DNA from: Deltaproteobacteria bacterium UBA6967
GTDB taxonomy: Bacteria; SAR324; NAC60-12
DNA length: 25,047 bases
Assembly (NCBI GenBank): GCA_002450295.1
Contig: DJYX01000254.1
Coordinates: 1-25,047 of the forward strand
Reading direction: 5' to 3'
The notes beneath the pieces were generated by a model. It was not told the origin of the DNA, did no database searches, and was given only the letters and a program-made list of their open reading frames with translations. The position numbers and the translations under genes are program-made. Shown here one piece after another: positions 1-7,952 of this stretch. Numbering within the stretch: the first letter of the stretch is position 1; every line of letters starts with the position of its first letter.

Positions 1-341
1 CCATGTGGCGTGAAAAAGGTGAAGACAGGTTGCAGGTCTTGCAAGTGAGCACAAGTGGACACTAGACGGTCCGGTTGTAAGTGGGAAGGGTCTAGTAGTG
101 TGCCAACAAGTGGGCCGTATCCCGTGTGTTTTTCTAGTCGCTGTAAAAGAAAACGCCAGAAGGATGGATTAAAACCGATACCTACCAGTTGCATGCGGCT
201 CGTGCAGGAAACTTGAACTTGTAGAATTTCCTCATAGCGAGAGCTTTGTCAGGAATCCAAAAAGCTTTGCGAGAAATTTGCAGGAAAATGAGTTAGCTTA
301 CACAAAACAACCAGACCTTCAAACCAAACCATCGACAACCT
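1..341. other. Upstream non-coding stretch, possible 3' end of a cut-off gene
   Basis: I see no convincing gene here. Two forward frames are open at the left edge only briefly: one stops near base 48, the other near base 65. Either could be the tail of a gene cut by the window edge, but neither shows a recognisable motif. The hexamer AAGTGG recurs three times in the first 115 bases (about 53, 80 and 109). No clear -35/-10 pair and no Shine-Dalgarno stand immediately before the ATG at 342. Confidence 0.4.
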
Positions 342-2021
342 ATGCCAGAAGTTGCAACTACCGCAGAGGTTCCCAAAATTATACCGATCCAAACCGAGCA
401 CTGGCGCAATCTATTGTCGTTGACAGATGCCAGTCGCAAGGAAAATGAGATCATCTATGCTTGGGGAAAACTCAAACAGCAGACAGAGGCGCATGTGCCA
501 GGTACGGGTCCGTTGGTGCTGGATGAACTCTACCTCGACTTTCTGCGCCTGCAAGTGCTCAGCTACCCGATTGTGATCGACTGGAAGAAGCCACTGACCA
601 AGCGGGAGTGGCTGAACTGCGAATCACAACAGAAGGAAGTGACCAACCAGTATGAGCAAATGTATAAGCTATCTGTTCACTTGCGCAAGCGTAGTTCAGA
701 GCGCTATCCAGAAATGTCTCCCCTGTTCGGCATGCATCAGGAGTGTGGGGATGAACTGAGACAGCTGTGGGACTCCTTCCACAGCGCCTGGCGGGATTAC
801 AAAAAGGAATGGGAACACCTGCACCGCCAACAGCAAGCACGAAAGCGACGAGAGGCCGGAGGAAAGGCAGAACCCGGGGAGGACAATCCAGATATGCCTC
901 TGGATGAGGAAGTCCTGCTGAAGATTCCACAGCCCCCACCGCTACTCAATCGGGAACGCTGGCATGTGCTGGTTTCGATGTCCCAGATGCTGACGACAGA
1001 ACTTCGTTATCGATGCCGAGACATACTCAAGACACCGGTACCGACATCGAGATTCCCTCCCAGCGTTCAGCGCCTGATTGACGATGCCCGTCAGATTCAG
1101 GTGCAGACCAATGGCTTTGAACTGCTGGACAAGGTCAAGTGGGTTCAGCGTCGCAACGCTCAACTGGTCGCTGAACTTGAGCGACTGACTCGAGAGTCGA
1201 TTATCACTCCAGACTTACTGAATATTGCAGAAGAGAACCAACCCGAGCGAGAAGAACGAAAAGTCAGGGGATACACGGATGATGGTTCAGGCCAAACTTA
1301 TGGTCGGGAAGAGAACCGGACAGAGCGAAAAAAACGTCCGATCTGGTGGTGGATGGGTACAGCCGCAGTAGTCGGGACAGCGGTGTTCTTGTTGGCGATA
1401 TTTCTACCCTCCTCAGACCGCGCTGGATTGGGAGAAAAACTACCTCAATTGGTCTTCAAACCCACTGGGCCAACACGAACGGTAGAGAGCAACCCTGCTT
1501 TGCCAGATCCAGAGCCGGTGGATGTCAAGGATATGCTGATCAATCTCAGCTTCGACATGCCCACAAGGCAGGTGTCCAAGGGAACAGCACGCCAGCTGGA
1601 GTCTTCTCTAAAAAATAAAAGCAGTCTGCCGGCAGAGTTAAGTGATTTAGGAGCACCCACTGCGGTTCTGGAAGCAGCTGGTGATATTTATCTCTATTGG
1701 GCAGACAAACTGACACGCTTTGAAAACACTTTGGAACTCCAACGTACCCTGCAAAAACTGGAACGTCAGTACCAACAGATGCAGCAGAACTTGAAAAACC
1801 TGGCTCAAGTACCCTTCAAGGGGCGTGTAGTTCCCACTCAGTCTGATGGTGAAGCTCGCTATGGGGTTGAATGGCAAGATGAGTCAGGCAATGTGGTGGG
1901 AACTCTCTACGAAAATGATGACGGAACCCAACTTCGTCTTCGCAATGGTGAGGTAACCGAGGGCATCTTCTCTCCCTATGAGCTAACGAAGTTGCTTGAG
2001 GAGCAAGCCTCGCAACGTTGA
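342..2021 (+). CDS. Hypothetical single-pass membrane protein, 559 aa
   Basis: I do not recognise this family. The first 330 or so residues are charged, rich in Trp, Glu, Arg and Gln, and predicted mostly helical. A strong membrane segment lies at about residues 334-355, after the basic run RKKRP and the triple Trp. There is no N-terminal signal peptide, so the large N-terminal part is probably cytoplasmic and the C-terminal 200 residues periplasmic. The latter contain a short coiled-coil-like stretch (about 458-490, Leu/Gln rich) and a small beta-rich end (about 503-545). The ATG at 342 has no good ribosome binding site, but the frame has strongly coding character throughout. Its TGA overlaps a possible TTG start of the ftsY frame, so it is probably co-transcribed with ftsY. 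A link to envelope or secretion functions would be inference from position only. Confidence 0.75.
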   Translation: MPEVATTAEVPKIIPIQTEHWRNLLSLTDASRKENEIIYAWGKLKQQTEAHVPGTGPLVLDELYLDFLRLQVLSYPIVIDWKKPLTKREWLNCESQQKEVTNQYEQMYKLSVHLRKRSSERYPEMSPLFGMHQECGDELRQLWDSFHSAWRDYKKEWEHLHRQQQARKRREAGGKAEPGEDNPDMPLDEEVLLKIPQPPPLLNRERWHVLVSMSQMLTTELRYRCRDILKTPVPTSRFPPSVQRLIDDARQIQVQTNGFELLDKVKWVQRRNAQLVAELERLTRESIITPDLLNIAEENQPEREERKVRGYTDDGSGQTYGREENRTERKKRPIWWWMGTAAVVGTAVFLLAIFLPSSDRAGLGEKLPQLVFKPTGPTRTVESNPALPDPEPVDVKDMLINLSFDMPTRQVSKGTARQLESSLKNKSSLPAELSDLGAPTAVLEAAGDIYLYWADKLTRFENTLELQRTLQKLERQYQQMQQNLKNLAQVPFKGRVVPTQSDGEARYGVEWQDESGNVVGTLYENDDGTQLRLRNGEVTEGIFSPYELTKLLEEQASQR

Positions 2022-2104
2022 TTCAACGATTGCTTGTTCGATCACTGACCTGTGAAATAGACAGGTTCAGTAAATCTTTCAATTTTTGCTTGTCAATAAT
2101 CACT

Positions 2105-3361
2105 ATGATTTTCTCGGTTATCTGGTTTGTTTTCACGGTGTTTGGTAGCGGTGCCTTGGTAGCGGGATTGCTGTTCTTGTGGACTGGTGGTCAGCTTGGT
2201 GAGGTCAGTGAAAAGCTGACTCCACAACAGGCAGAACTGCACCTGGCAGAGTTAGAAAAGCAGCGCCAACAGGAAGAAGAAGCCCGAGAACGAAAACAAC
2301 GGGAAGTCCGGCTTGATCGACTGCAACACCAGAACGAAGCCCTTCAAGAGGAAATCACACGCAAGCAGGAAGAACTTCGACAGCAGCGTACGCTGACTAA
2401 ACGCTTTGGGGAAGCAATCCCAGAAGCTCCAGCACTAACACCAGAACCTCAGAACTTTTACGAAAAGCTTCGCTCCGGGATCAGTAAGACCCGTGAACAG
2501 ATGCTCGGTGGGCTAAGCAATGCCCTGCTTGGAAAGAAAGAAATTGATGAAGAGGTCTTGGACAGCTTGGAAGAAGCCCTGTTGGGAGCCGATATTGGAC
2601 CGGAGACTACTGAACAGATTCTGGAAGTGGTGACTTCTCGAGTTGAACGTCAGGAACTACGTGATGTGGATGCTTTACGAGAAGTGATTAAGGAGGAGAT
2701 CGTGCGTATTCTTCACAAGGAAGTGCCAATTCCCACAGTTACAGATCGTAAACCCTTGGTGTTGATGTTTGTCGGAGTCAATGGTGTGGGCAAGACCACA
2801 ACGATTGGCAAAATCGCTGCTCAGTATCGCCGAGATGGACATCGTGTACTAATGGGGGCTGGAGATACCTTTCGTGCCGCTGCCATTGAGCAGCTGACTG
2901 AATGGAGCCGTCGCGCCGATTGTGACATTATCGCCAAGAGCCAAGGGGCGGATCCCTCTTCGGTGATGTATGAAGCCGTCGAGAAGGCAGTTCGTGAGGA
3001 GTATGACGTTGTCATCTGCGATACCGCAGGAAGACTGCATACCAAGAAGAATTTGATGGAGGAACTGCGTAAGATGGTGCGGGTGATTCGGAAGGTTATA
3101 CCGGATGCACCTCACGAGGTGTTGCTTGTGCTGGATGCGACTACGGGACAGAATGCTGTCTTTCAGGCCCGTGAGTTCCGTGAAGCCGCAGATTTGACAG
3201 GGATTGTGATGACCAAACTGGATGGAACAGCCAAGGGCGGAGTCATTATCGGGATTGTCAACGAATTTGACATTCCTGTTCGCTACATCGGTGTAGGAGA
3301 AGGCATCGAAGACTTGCGTCCCTATGATGCCAAGCAGTTTACAGACTCGCTGTTTTCCTGA
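2105..3361 (+). CDS. ftsY: FtsY, signal recognition particle receptor GTPase
   Basis: FtsY docks SRP-ribosome complexes at the inner membrane so that nascent membrane proteins reach SecYEG. From the ATG at 2105 the protein has 418 residues. It opens with a hydrophobic segment (about residues 2-26), then a charged Glu/Gln/Arg coiled-coil linker (about 38-95), then the SRP54-type N domain and the GTPase domain. The GTPase motifs are clear: P-loop GVNGVGKT (224-231), DTAGR (306-310), TKLD (370-373) followed by GTAKGG. The frame extends upstream to a TTG at 2018 that overlaps the previous stop. I prefer 2105 because the extra 29 residues look non-conserved and a membrane-type N-terminus starts at this Met, but no strong ribosome binding site supports either. 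Its stop directly abuts the stop of the convergent FGE-like gene. Confidence 0.96.
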   Translation: MIFSVIWFVFTVFGSGALVAGLLFLWTGGQLGEVSEKLTPQQAELHLAELEKQRQQEEEARERKQREVRLDRLQHQNEALQEEITRKQEELRQQRTLTKRFGEAIPEAPALTPEPQNFYEKLRSGISKTREQMLGGLSNALLGKKEIDEEVLDSLEEALLGADIGPETTEQILEVVTSRVERQELRDVDALREVIKEEIVRILHKEVPIPTVTDRKPLVLMFVGVNGVGKTTTIGKIAAQYRRDGHRVLMGAGDTFRAAAIEQLTEWSRRADCDIIAKSQGADPSSVMYEAVEKAVREEYDVVICDTAGRLHTKKNLMEELRKMVRVIRKVIPDAPHEVLLVLDATTGQNAVFQAREFREAADLTGIVMTKLDGTAKGGVIIGIVNEFDIPVRYIGVGEGIEDLRPYDAKQFTDSLFS

Positions 3362-5197
3362 TCACAAAGCATCTGCAGCACAGCGAAATCCCAAGTTGAA
3401 AGCCTGAGTCCAGGCTGCTAAGCCGTAACGACGGCTACTGCGCAAGCCAGCTTCAGTGGCCCACCCAAATAAGCCCTGCCAAGCTCCTCCACGTGCCACT
3501 TTCTGTGGGTAAGTTGGATTCGATGGTGCTTCCGGTCCTTTTGGATTCTGTAGTTTCGCTTGGTCGTAGGGAGCATACCAATCAGCAGTCCATTCCATGA
3601 CATTCCCTCGCAGATCATAGAGACCCCAAGCATTGGGTTGTCGTTGCCCAACCACAGCTGCGGAACGGAGGTTTTGCGAGGTCATTTCAAACCAGGCCTG
3701 ATCTCTCAGTTCAGCGAGAACAGAGTCGGAGTTCTCCACAACACTACCGGCTTGAGTGGCGTACTCCCATTCAGCTTCGGTAGGAAGTCGCTTGCCGATG
3801 GAAGCACAGTAACGCGCGCTGTTTTCCCAATCCACATAGACTGCTGGTTGTTCTGGCAGGGTTGTGTCGAAGCCTCCATAACCACGCACGCATTCGCGGC
3901 ACTGAGCGTAATCTGCGTTCGTGACTTCATGCACATCCAGATAGAATGGTGCTAATTCGATTTGGCGAATTGGCCATTCATCGTCTTCCCCTTCCAAACT
4001 CCCCATCTGAAACGAGCCTCCATCGAGCAAAGCCATTCCCGGACGATCACTACTACCCTTCGGGATTACTAGTGCTGTAGCAGAATCAGGCTCAGTAGAA
4101 ATTTCTGGTAATGATAGAATATATTTTGAATCAAAATTATTGTTATCTGCTGCAGCATTCTCCGTAGTCATTTCTATTTCAACAGAATCCTTAGGTTCTG
4201 CCTCTGTGGCTTCGGTTGATGGGGCTATCATTGCCACTGTTTCTGTGTCCTGTGAATCATCAACCTCGTTGAGTGGGTCTACTGTTGGAGTGATTGCCTC
4301 TTCATCATCAACCGTGGTTGATTGGGATTCTGTAGTTTCCTCTCCAATACCTTCCTGATCATCTACAGCAGGAGAGACTTTGGGCTGCACTACTTCGCTG
4401 GTATTGGCGGTAGTATCTGGTTCAGGAATTACTGGGGTAGGTTCATCTGGGAGGCTTTCTTGTTCGCTTACTTCACCGGTCGGTAATGAAGCAAGGCCTG
4501 GTGTTGTGGGGATTGCCACAGTAGCTGAGGGAGTAGTTGCACTTTCACTATCGGTTGCTGTCTCGTTTGTTGTGCTTGTGGTAGAAGTGTCTTTAGAGAC
4601 GGCTGTTTCCGTTTCAGCAGTGTTTTTTTCCTCAGAAGGAGGGGTGATTTCTGTACTTTCAGCGGGTGACTTGACGTCAGCAGCTTCTGGAGCTTGGGGA
4701 GTTTTGAATACACTGATTGGCCAGGTTAGCAGTTCGCGTAGCAGCACACGATTGGTCAGTAATTCCTGCAATTCCAAATCAACTTGAACTCCGTCCTGGG
4801 TCTGGTTGTATTGGCCTTCTAGTAGCCAATCGGCCCCCGCAAGCCCAGCAAGCTCACGATTGGTCAATGGTCGACTTTGCAGACGCAAGCTGCCATTCCA
4901 ATCATCTAGAATGCGCTGCAACTGAGGGGGATGAATGAGTTGACGAGGAAGATCGGGACTTAGGCCAAGAAATAGAAGTTGCTGTAGTTGGCGGGAGATC
5001 TCAGTGACTTCTTCTGAACCTGCTGGTGGAGCGGGCACAATAGCCAGCACAGGAGCCAACACGCTTGGGTCCAGAGCAAGTGTTAATAAGCGTTCCCGAA
5101 AGCCATCCCATTCAGTGGGTAGCCCTTCTGTAGGTTGGGCAAAAGAGATTTGACCCAGGAAGAAGAATAGACAACTGAGCAGAAGAAATTTTCGCAT
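3362..5197 (-). CDS. Secreted FGE-sulfatase-domain (SUMF1/EgtB-like fold) protein with FlgO/CsgG-like N-terminus
   Basis: The 611-residue product begins with a Sec signal peptide (MRKFLLL..., cleavage probably near the Phe-Ala-Gln about residue 20). Residues about 20-155 end in a segment (AGADWLLEGQYNQ...) that resembles the FlgO/CsgG/TolB-N style beta-alpha domain. Residues about 165-375 are a low-complexity Ser/Thr/Glu/Pro linker. About 385-611 match the FGE-sulfatase fold: GGSFQMGS, RLPTEAEWEYA, LRGNVMEWTADW, ARGGAW and the terminal FRCA. The catalytic cysteine pair of true formylglycine-generating enzymes is absent between ARGGAW and FRCA, so FGly formation is unlikely. A binding or structural role in the periplasm is inference. 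The start at 5197 leaves 8 bases after gltX and exposes the signal peptide; an upstream start at 5251 would overlap gltX by 46 bases. Confidence 0.82.
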   Translation of the reverse strand: MRKFLLLSCLFFFLGQISFAQPTEGLPTEWDGFRERLLTLALDPSVLAPVLAIVPAPPAGSEEVTEISRQLQQLLFLGLSPDLPRQLIHPPQLQRILDDWNGSLRLQSRPLTNRELAGLAGADWLLEGQYNQTQDGVQVDLELQELLTNRVLLRELLTWPISVFKTPQAPEAADVKSPAESTEITPPSEEKNTAETETAVSKDTSTTSTTNETATDSESATTPSATVAIPTTPGLASLPTGEVSEQESLPDEPTPVIPEPDTTANTSEVVQPKVSPAVDDQEGIGEETTESQSTTVDDEEAITPTVDPLNEVDDSQDTETVAMIAPSTEATEAEPKDSVEIEMTTENAAADNNNFDSKYILSLPEISTEPDSATALVIPKGSSDRPGMALLDGGSFQMGSLEGEDDEWPIRQIELAPFYLDVHEVTNADYAQCRECVRGYGGFDTTLPEQPAVYVDWENSARYCASIGKRLPTEAEWEYATQAGSVVENSDSVLAELRDQAWFEMTSQNLRSAAVVGQRQPNAWGLYDLRGNVMEWTADWYAPYDQAKLQNPKGPEAPSNPTYPQKVARGGAWQGLFGWATEAGLRSSRRYGLAAWTQAFNLGFRCAADAL

Positions 5198-5205
5198 CAA
5201 TCGCT

Positions 5206-6651
5206 TCAGGAAGTTGTGAGAGCTAACGCATTTTCGATAAGCTGTTGACATTTTTCCTTGCCGAAGAGCGCAGCCATCATGCTGAGATCTGGACCGTGTT
5301 CTTCCAACGTGATCGCGTAGCGCAGCGGAGTCCAGAGATCCTTGCCCTTAATCCCGGTACTTTTCTGAATTTCTTTAACCAATTGCTTGAAGTTGCTTTC
5401 ATCCCAAGTCTCAGCATCAACCAGGGCGTTTTGAAAAGCACCCAACACAGTTTGGGCTGTTGGTTGGTGCAGGTAATCGATCAACTCTGGTTGTTCAAGT
5501 TGAGGCTTATCCTCAAAGAAGATCGCTAGTTTGTCCAGTACTTCGGGCAAAGTAACTAGTCTTGGCTGAATGATCTGAATTGCCCTCCGTAGAAATTCTG
5601 GATCTGCTCTCGAATAACGTGAGTTGGCCAACCAAGGTTGCAGACGTTGCATCAGGTCATCCAACTCCAGACGCTGCAGATACTGCTGATTCATCCAGTC
5701 CAGTTTGTTGCGATCAAAGACAGCTCCAGCCTTCCCAACTCGTTCAAAGCTGAATTTTTCGATCAATTCAGACATTGAGAACAGTTCTTGGTTATCAGAA
5801 GTGTTCCATCCCAACAAAGCAATGAAGTTGACCAGCGCTTCGGCAACATAGCCCTGAGCCTTGAAATCTTCAACGGCTACATCACCTTGTCGTTTGCTGA
5901 GCTTGGAACGATCAGGGTTTAGAATCAATGGAAGATGCGCAAAACGCGGTGGTTCCCAGCCGAAGTAGCGATAAAGCAGAATGTGTTTGGGAAAGGAAGG
6001 GAGCCACTCCTCCCCACGAACTACATGAGTGATCTTCATCAGATGATCGTCAACCACACAGGCTAGGTGGTAGGTAGGAAATCCATCAGACTTGAGCAGT
6101 ACCTGATCGTCTAGTTGACTGCTGTCAATACTGACATGCCCACGAATTAGGTCATCAATCAGGATCTTTTCTCCGTCGTCTGGAATCCGCATCCGAATGA
6201 CATACGCTTCACCATCTGCTCGGCGCTGCTGTACTTCCTTAGCCTTCAGTGCTCGACAGTATCCATCGTACTTGGGATTCAGACCTTGGGCTTTCTGCTG
6301 TTGCTTAAGGTTGTCTAGACGTTCCTGCGTGCAGAAGCAAGGGTAGGCATGACCAGAATCCATCAGGATCTGTAGATGATCTTGGTAGAGTATGAGTCGC
6401 TCTGACTGACGATAGGGACCATACTCACCCCCAATATTGGGGCCTTCGTCACAGTTCACACCAGCCCATTGTAGCATTTGCAGAAGGTCTTGTTCGGATC
6501 CCTCCACCAGTCGTTGCTGATCGGTATCTTCAAGGCGAAACACAAAACGTCCACCTTGCTGTTGGGCATAGAGAAAACTGAAGAGTGCGGTACGCAGGCC
6601 ACCAACGTGTAAGTAACCAGTCGGACTAGGGGCAAAGCGGAGTCGAACCAT
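5206..6651 (-). CDS. gltX: GltX, glutamyl-tRNA synthetase
   Basis: Class I aminoacyl-tRNA synthetase that charges tRNA-Glu with glutamate in the cytoplasm. At 481 residues it has the usual bacterial length. The HIGH-type signature is FAPSPTGYLHVGG (residues 6-18) and the KMSKS-type loop is KLSKR (250-254). A CxC (C105, C107) followed by YDGYC (C132) matches three of the four positions of the E. coli-type zinc site. The fourth position, His in E. coli, appears to be Ala134 here, so zinc binding may be altered or lost. The ATG at 6651 starts directly with the conserved VRLRFAPSPTG. It lies 23 bases downstream of rodA on the same strand and is followed at once by the FGE-like gene, suggesting a three-gene transcript. 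Whether it charges only tRNA-Glu or also tRNA-Gln cannot be told from the sequence. Confidence 0.97.
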   Translation of the reverse strand: MVRLRFAPSPTGYLHVGGLRTALFSFLYAQQQGGRFVFRLEDTDQQRLVEGSEQDLLQMLQWAGVNCDEGPNIGGEYGPYRQSERLILYQDHLQILMDSGHAYPCFCTQERLDNLKQQQKAQGLNPKYDGYCRALKAKEVQQRRADGEAYVIRMRIPDDGEKILIDDLIRGHVSIDSSQLDDQVLLKSDGFPTYHLACVVDDHLMKITHVVRGEEWLPSFPKHILLYRYFGWEPPRFAHLPLILNPDRSKLSKRQGDVAVEDFKAQGYVAEALVNFIALLGWNTSDNQELFSMSELIEKFSFERVGKAGAVFDRNKLDWMNQQYLQRLELDDLMQRLQPWLANSRYSRADPEFLRRAIQIIQPRLVTLPEVLDKLAIFFEDKPQLEQPELIDYLHQPTAQTVLGAFQNALVDAETWDESNFKQLVKEIQKSTGIKGKDLWTPLRYAITLEEHGPDLSMMAALFGKEKCQQLIENALALTTS

Positions 6652-6674
6652 GCAGCAGGCAATATTGAAGATTT

Positions 6675-7787
6675 TCAGAGTTCATCGGTGCGAAAACGCC
6701 GCATCCGAACATTGAGGAGTAAGCCGATGCCAAACATTTGCGAGAGCATTGCTGAGCCGCCATAACTGAAGAAGGGCAGAGGTACTCCGACAACAGGCAT
6801 GAGTCCGATGGTCATGCCGATGTTGATCAGTACATGCGAGGTCAGAATCGTGACCACGCCGACAGTCAGCATCGCACTGACCCGATCCTGAGTATTGAGA
6901 ATGTGCCCAAGTGACCAGAAGATCAATGCCATGAACAGCAGTAGGACTGTCAGAGTTCCTACAAAGCCCCATTCTTCTGCAAACACAGAGAAAATAAAAT
7001 CTGTGTGGTGAGCTGGCAAAAAGTTTAGCTGTCCCTGAGTTCCACCCCCAACACCTTGACCCCAGATTCCCCCATTACCGACAGCGATCTTTGATTGGAT
7101 GATGTGATAGCCAGCTCCTAATGGATCGCGGGTTGGATCCAGAAAGGTCAGTACTCTTTCCTGTTGATAGGGCTTGAGCACGAAATGCCACGCAATCGGT
7201 AGAGAACAGAGTCCCAGCACGATGGATGCGAGTAGCACCCACAGTTTGAGCCCAGCTAGAAAGATCATCGGCATAAAGACTATCAGCAGCAACAGAGCTG
7301 TACCTAGGTCAGGCTGTCTGAGGATCAGCAGCAAGGGAACTAGCATCAACAAGCTGGGCCAGATGAGTTCCTTGATACCTAATCTGCCGATACGTTGGCC
7401 TTCCCGAAAGTAGTGCGCCAAGGAGAGCACAAGAGTCAGCTTGGCAAACTCCGAGGGTTGCAAGAATATGGGCCCAACCTGTAACCAACGCTCTACTGGT
7501 GAACCAGGCCCACCTGTGCCGATAAACAGTACCAATATTAGTAGAAAGATCGCGCCAAGATGAAGGAATGGCCCGAACTGCGCCCAGATTCGGTAGTCGA
7601 TTACCGTTGCTGTTAGCGCTAGGGCTAGTCCTAACCCCATCCAAATGACTTGTCTTGGCAAAAAACGACCGAGTTGTGGGCTTCCCATCGTAGCAGAGTA
7701 CATCGCTACAATACCTACAGCACAGAGCATGAGTACGATACTCAACAGTACCCAGTCGAAGTTTGCAAATAGGCGACGATCCAGCAT
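6675..7787 (-). CDS. rodA: RodA, SEDS peptidoglycan glycosyltransferase
   Basis: RodA polymerises lipid II into glycan strands during lateral wall growth, working with a class B penicillin-binding protein in the elongasome. The 370-residue product is almost wholly hydrophobic with about ten membrane segments. It carries SEDS hallmarks: the opening LDRRLFANFDW, the MYSAT after helix 1, RQPDLGTALLL, GYHIIQSKIAVGNGG and, near the end, GVPLPFFSYGGSAML. The RodA-like N-terminus and absence of a long cytoplasmic leader favour RodA over FtsW. The frame reaches back to a TTG at 7802, but the ATG at 7787 matches typical RodA starts. No clear Shine-Dalgarno precedes either. It is the first gene of the minus-strand group rodA-gltX-FGE-like and is divergent from the PpiD-like gene. 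Confidence 0.94.
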   Translation of the reverse strand: MLDRRLFANFDWVLLSIVLMLCAVGIVAMYSATMGSPQLGRFLPRQVIWMGLGLALALTATVIDYRIWAQFGPFLHLGAIFLLILVLFIGTGGPGSPVERWLQVGPIFLQPSEFAKLTLVLSLAHYFREGQRIGRLGIKELIWPSLLMLVPLLLILRQPDLGTALLLLIVFMPMIFLAGLKLWVLLASIVLGLCSLPIAWHFVLKPYQQERVLTFLDPTRDPLGAGYHIIQSKIAVGNGGIWGQGVGGGTQGQLNFLPAHHTDFIFSVFAEEWGFVGTLTVLLLFMALIFWSLGHILNTQDRVSAMLTVGVVTILTSHVLINIGMTIGLMPVVGVPLPFFSYGGSAMLSQMFGIGLLLNVRMRRFRTDEL

Positions 7788-7952
7788 AGGCTGCAAAATC
7801 AAATGACGATAAAAAGGCTATCTGGAGAAAACAAGATGAAAGTCGGTTGCTAGCAGAGCCTGTGTCCGGCTTTCGGCTTGCAAACAAAGCTGAAGTTGAC
7901 TGTAATTGTCAGTTTTTTGCTCCAACTCTCTCTTCTGTACTTCTCGGTAATT
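7788..7952. promoter_or_regulatory. Divergent intergenic region between rodA and the ppiD-like gene
   Basis: These 165 bases separate two genes transcribed away from each other, so promoters for both must lie here or inside the flanking 5' ends. A TTGAC at 7896-7900 could be a -35 element for the plus strand, but I find no convincing -10 at the right distance. TTGACTGTAATTGTCA (7896-7911) contains a short TGAC/GTCA inverted repeat. The specific elements remain unassigned. Confidence 0.35.

Noticed and set aside
4380..4787. Plus-strand open frames opposite the FGE-like gene
   Set aside because: They arise from the Ser/Thr/Glu-rich codon bias of the minus-strand linker; the translations are Ser/Val-rich and low complexity.
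5198..5251. Longer start of the FGE-like gene overlapping gltX
   Set aside because: It would bury the signal peptide behind 18 residues and overlap gltX by 46 bases; 5197 is more plausible.
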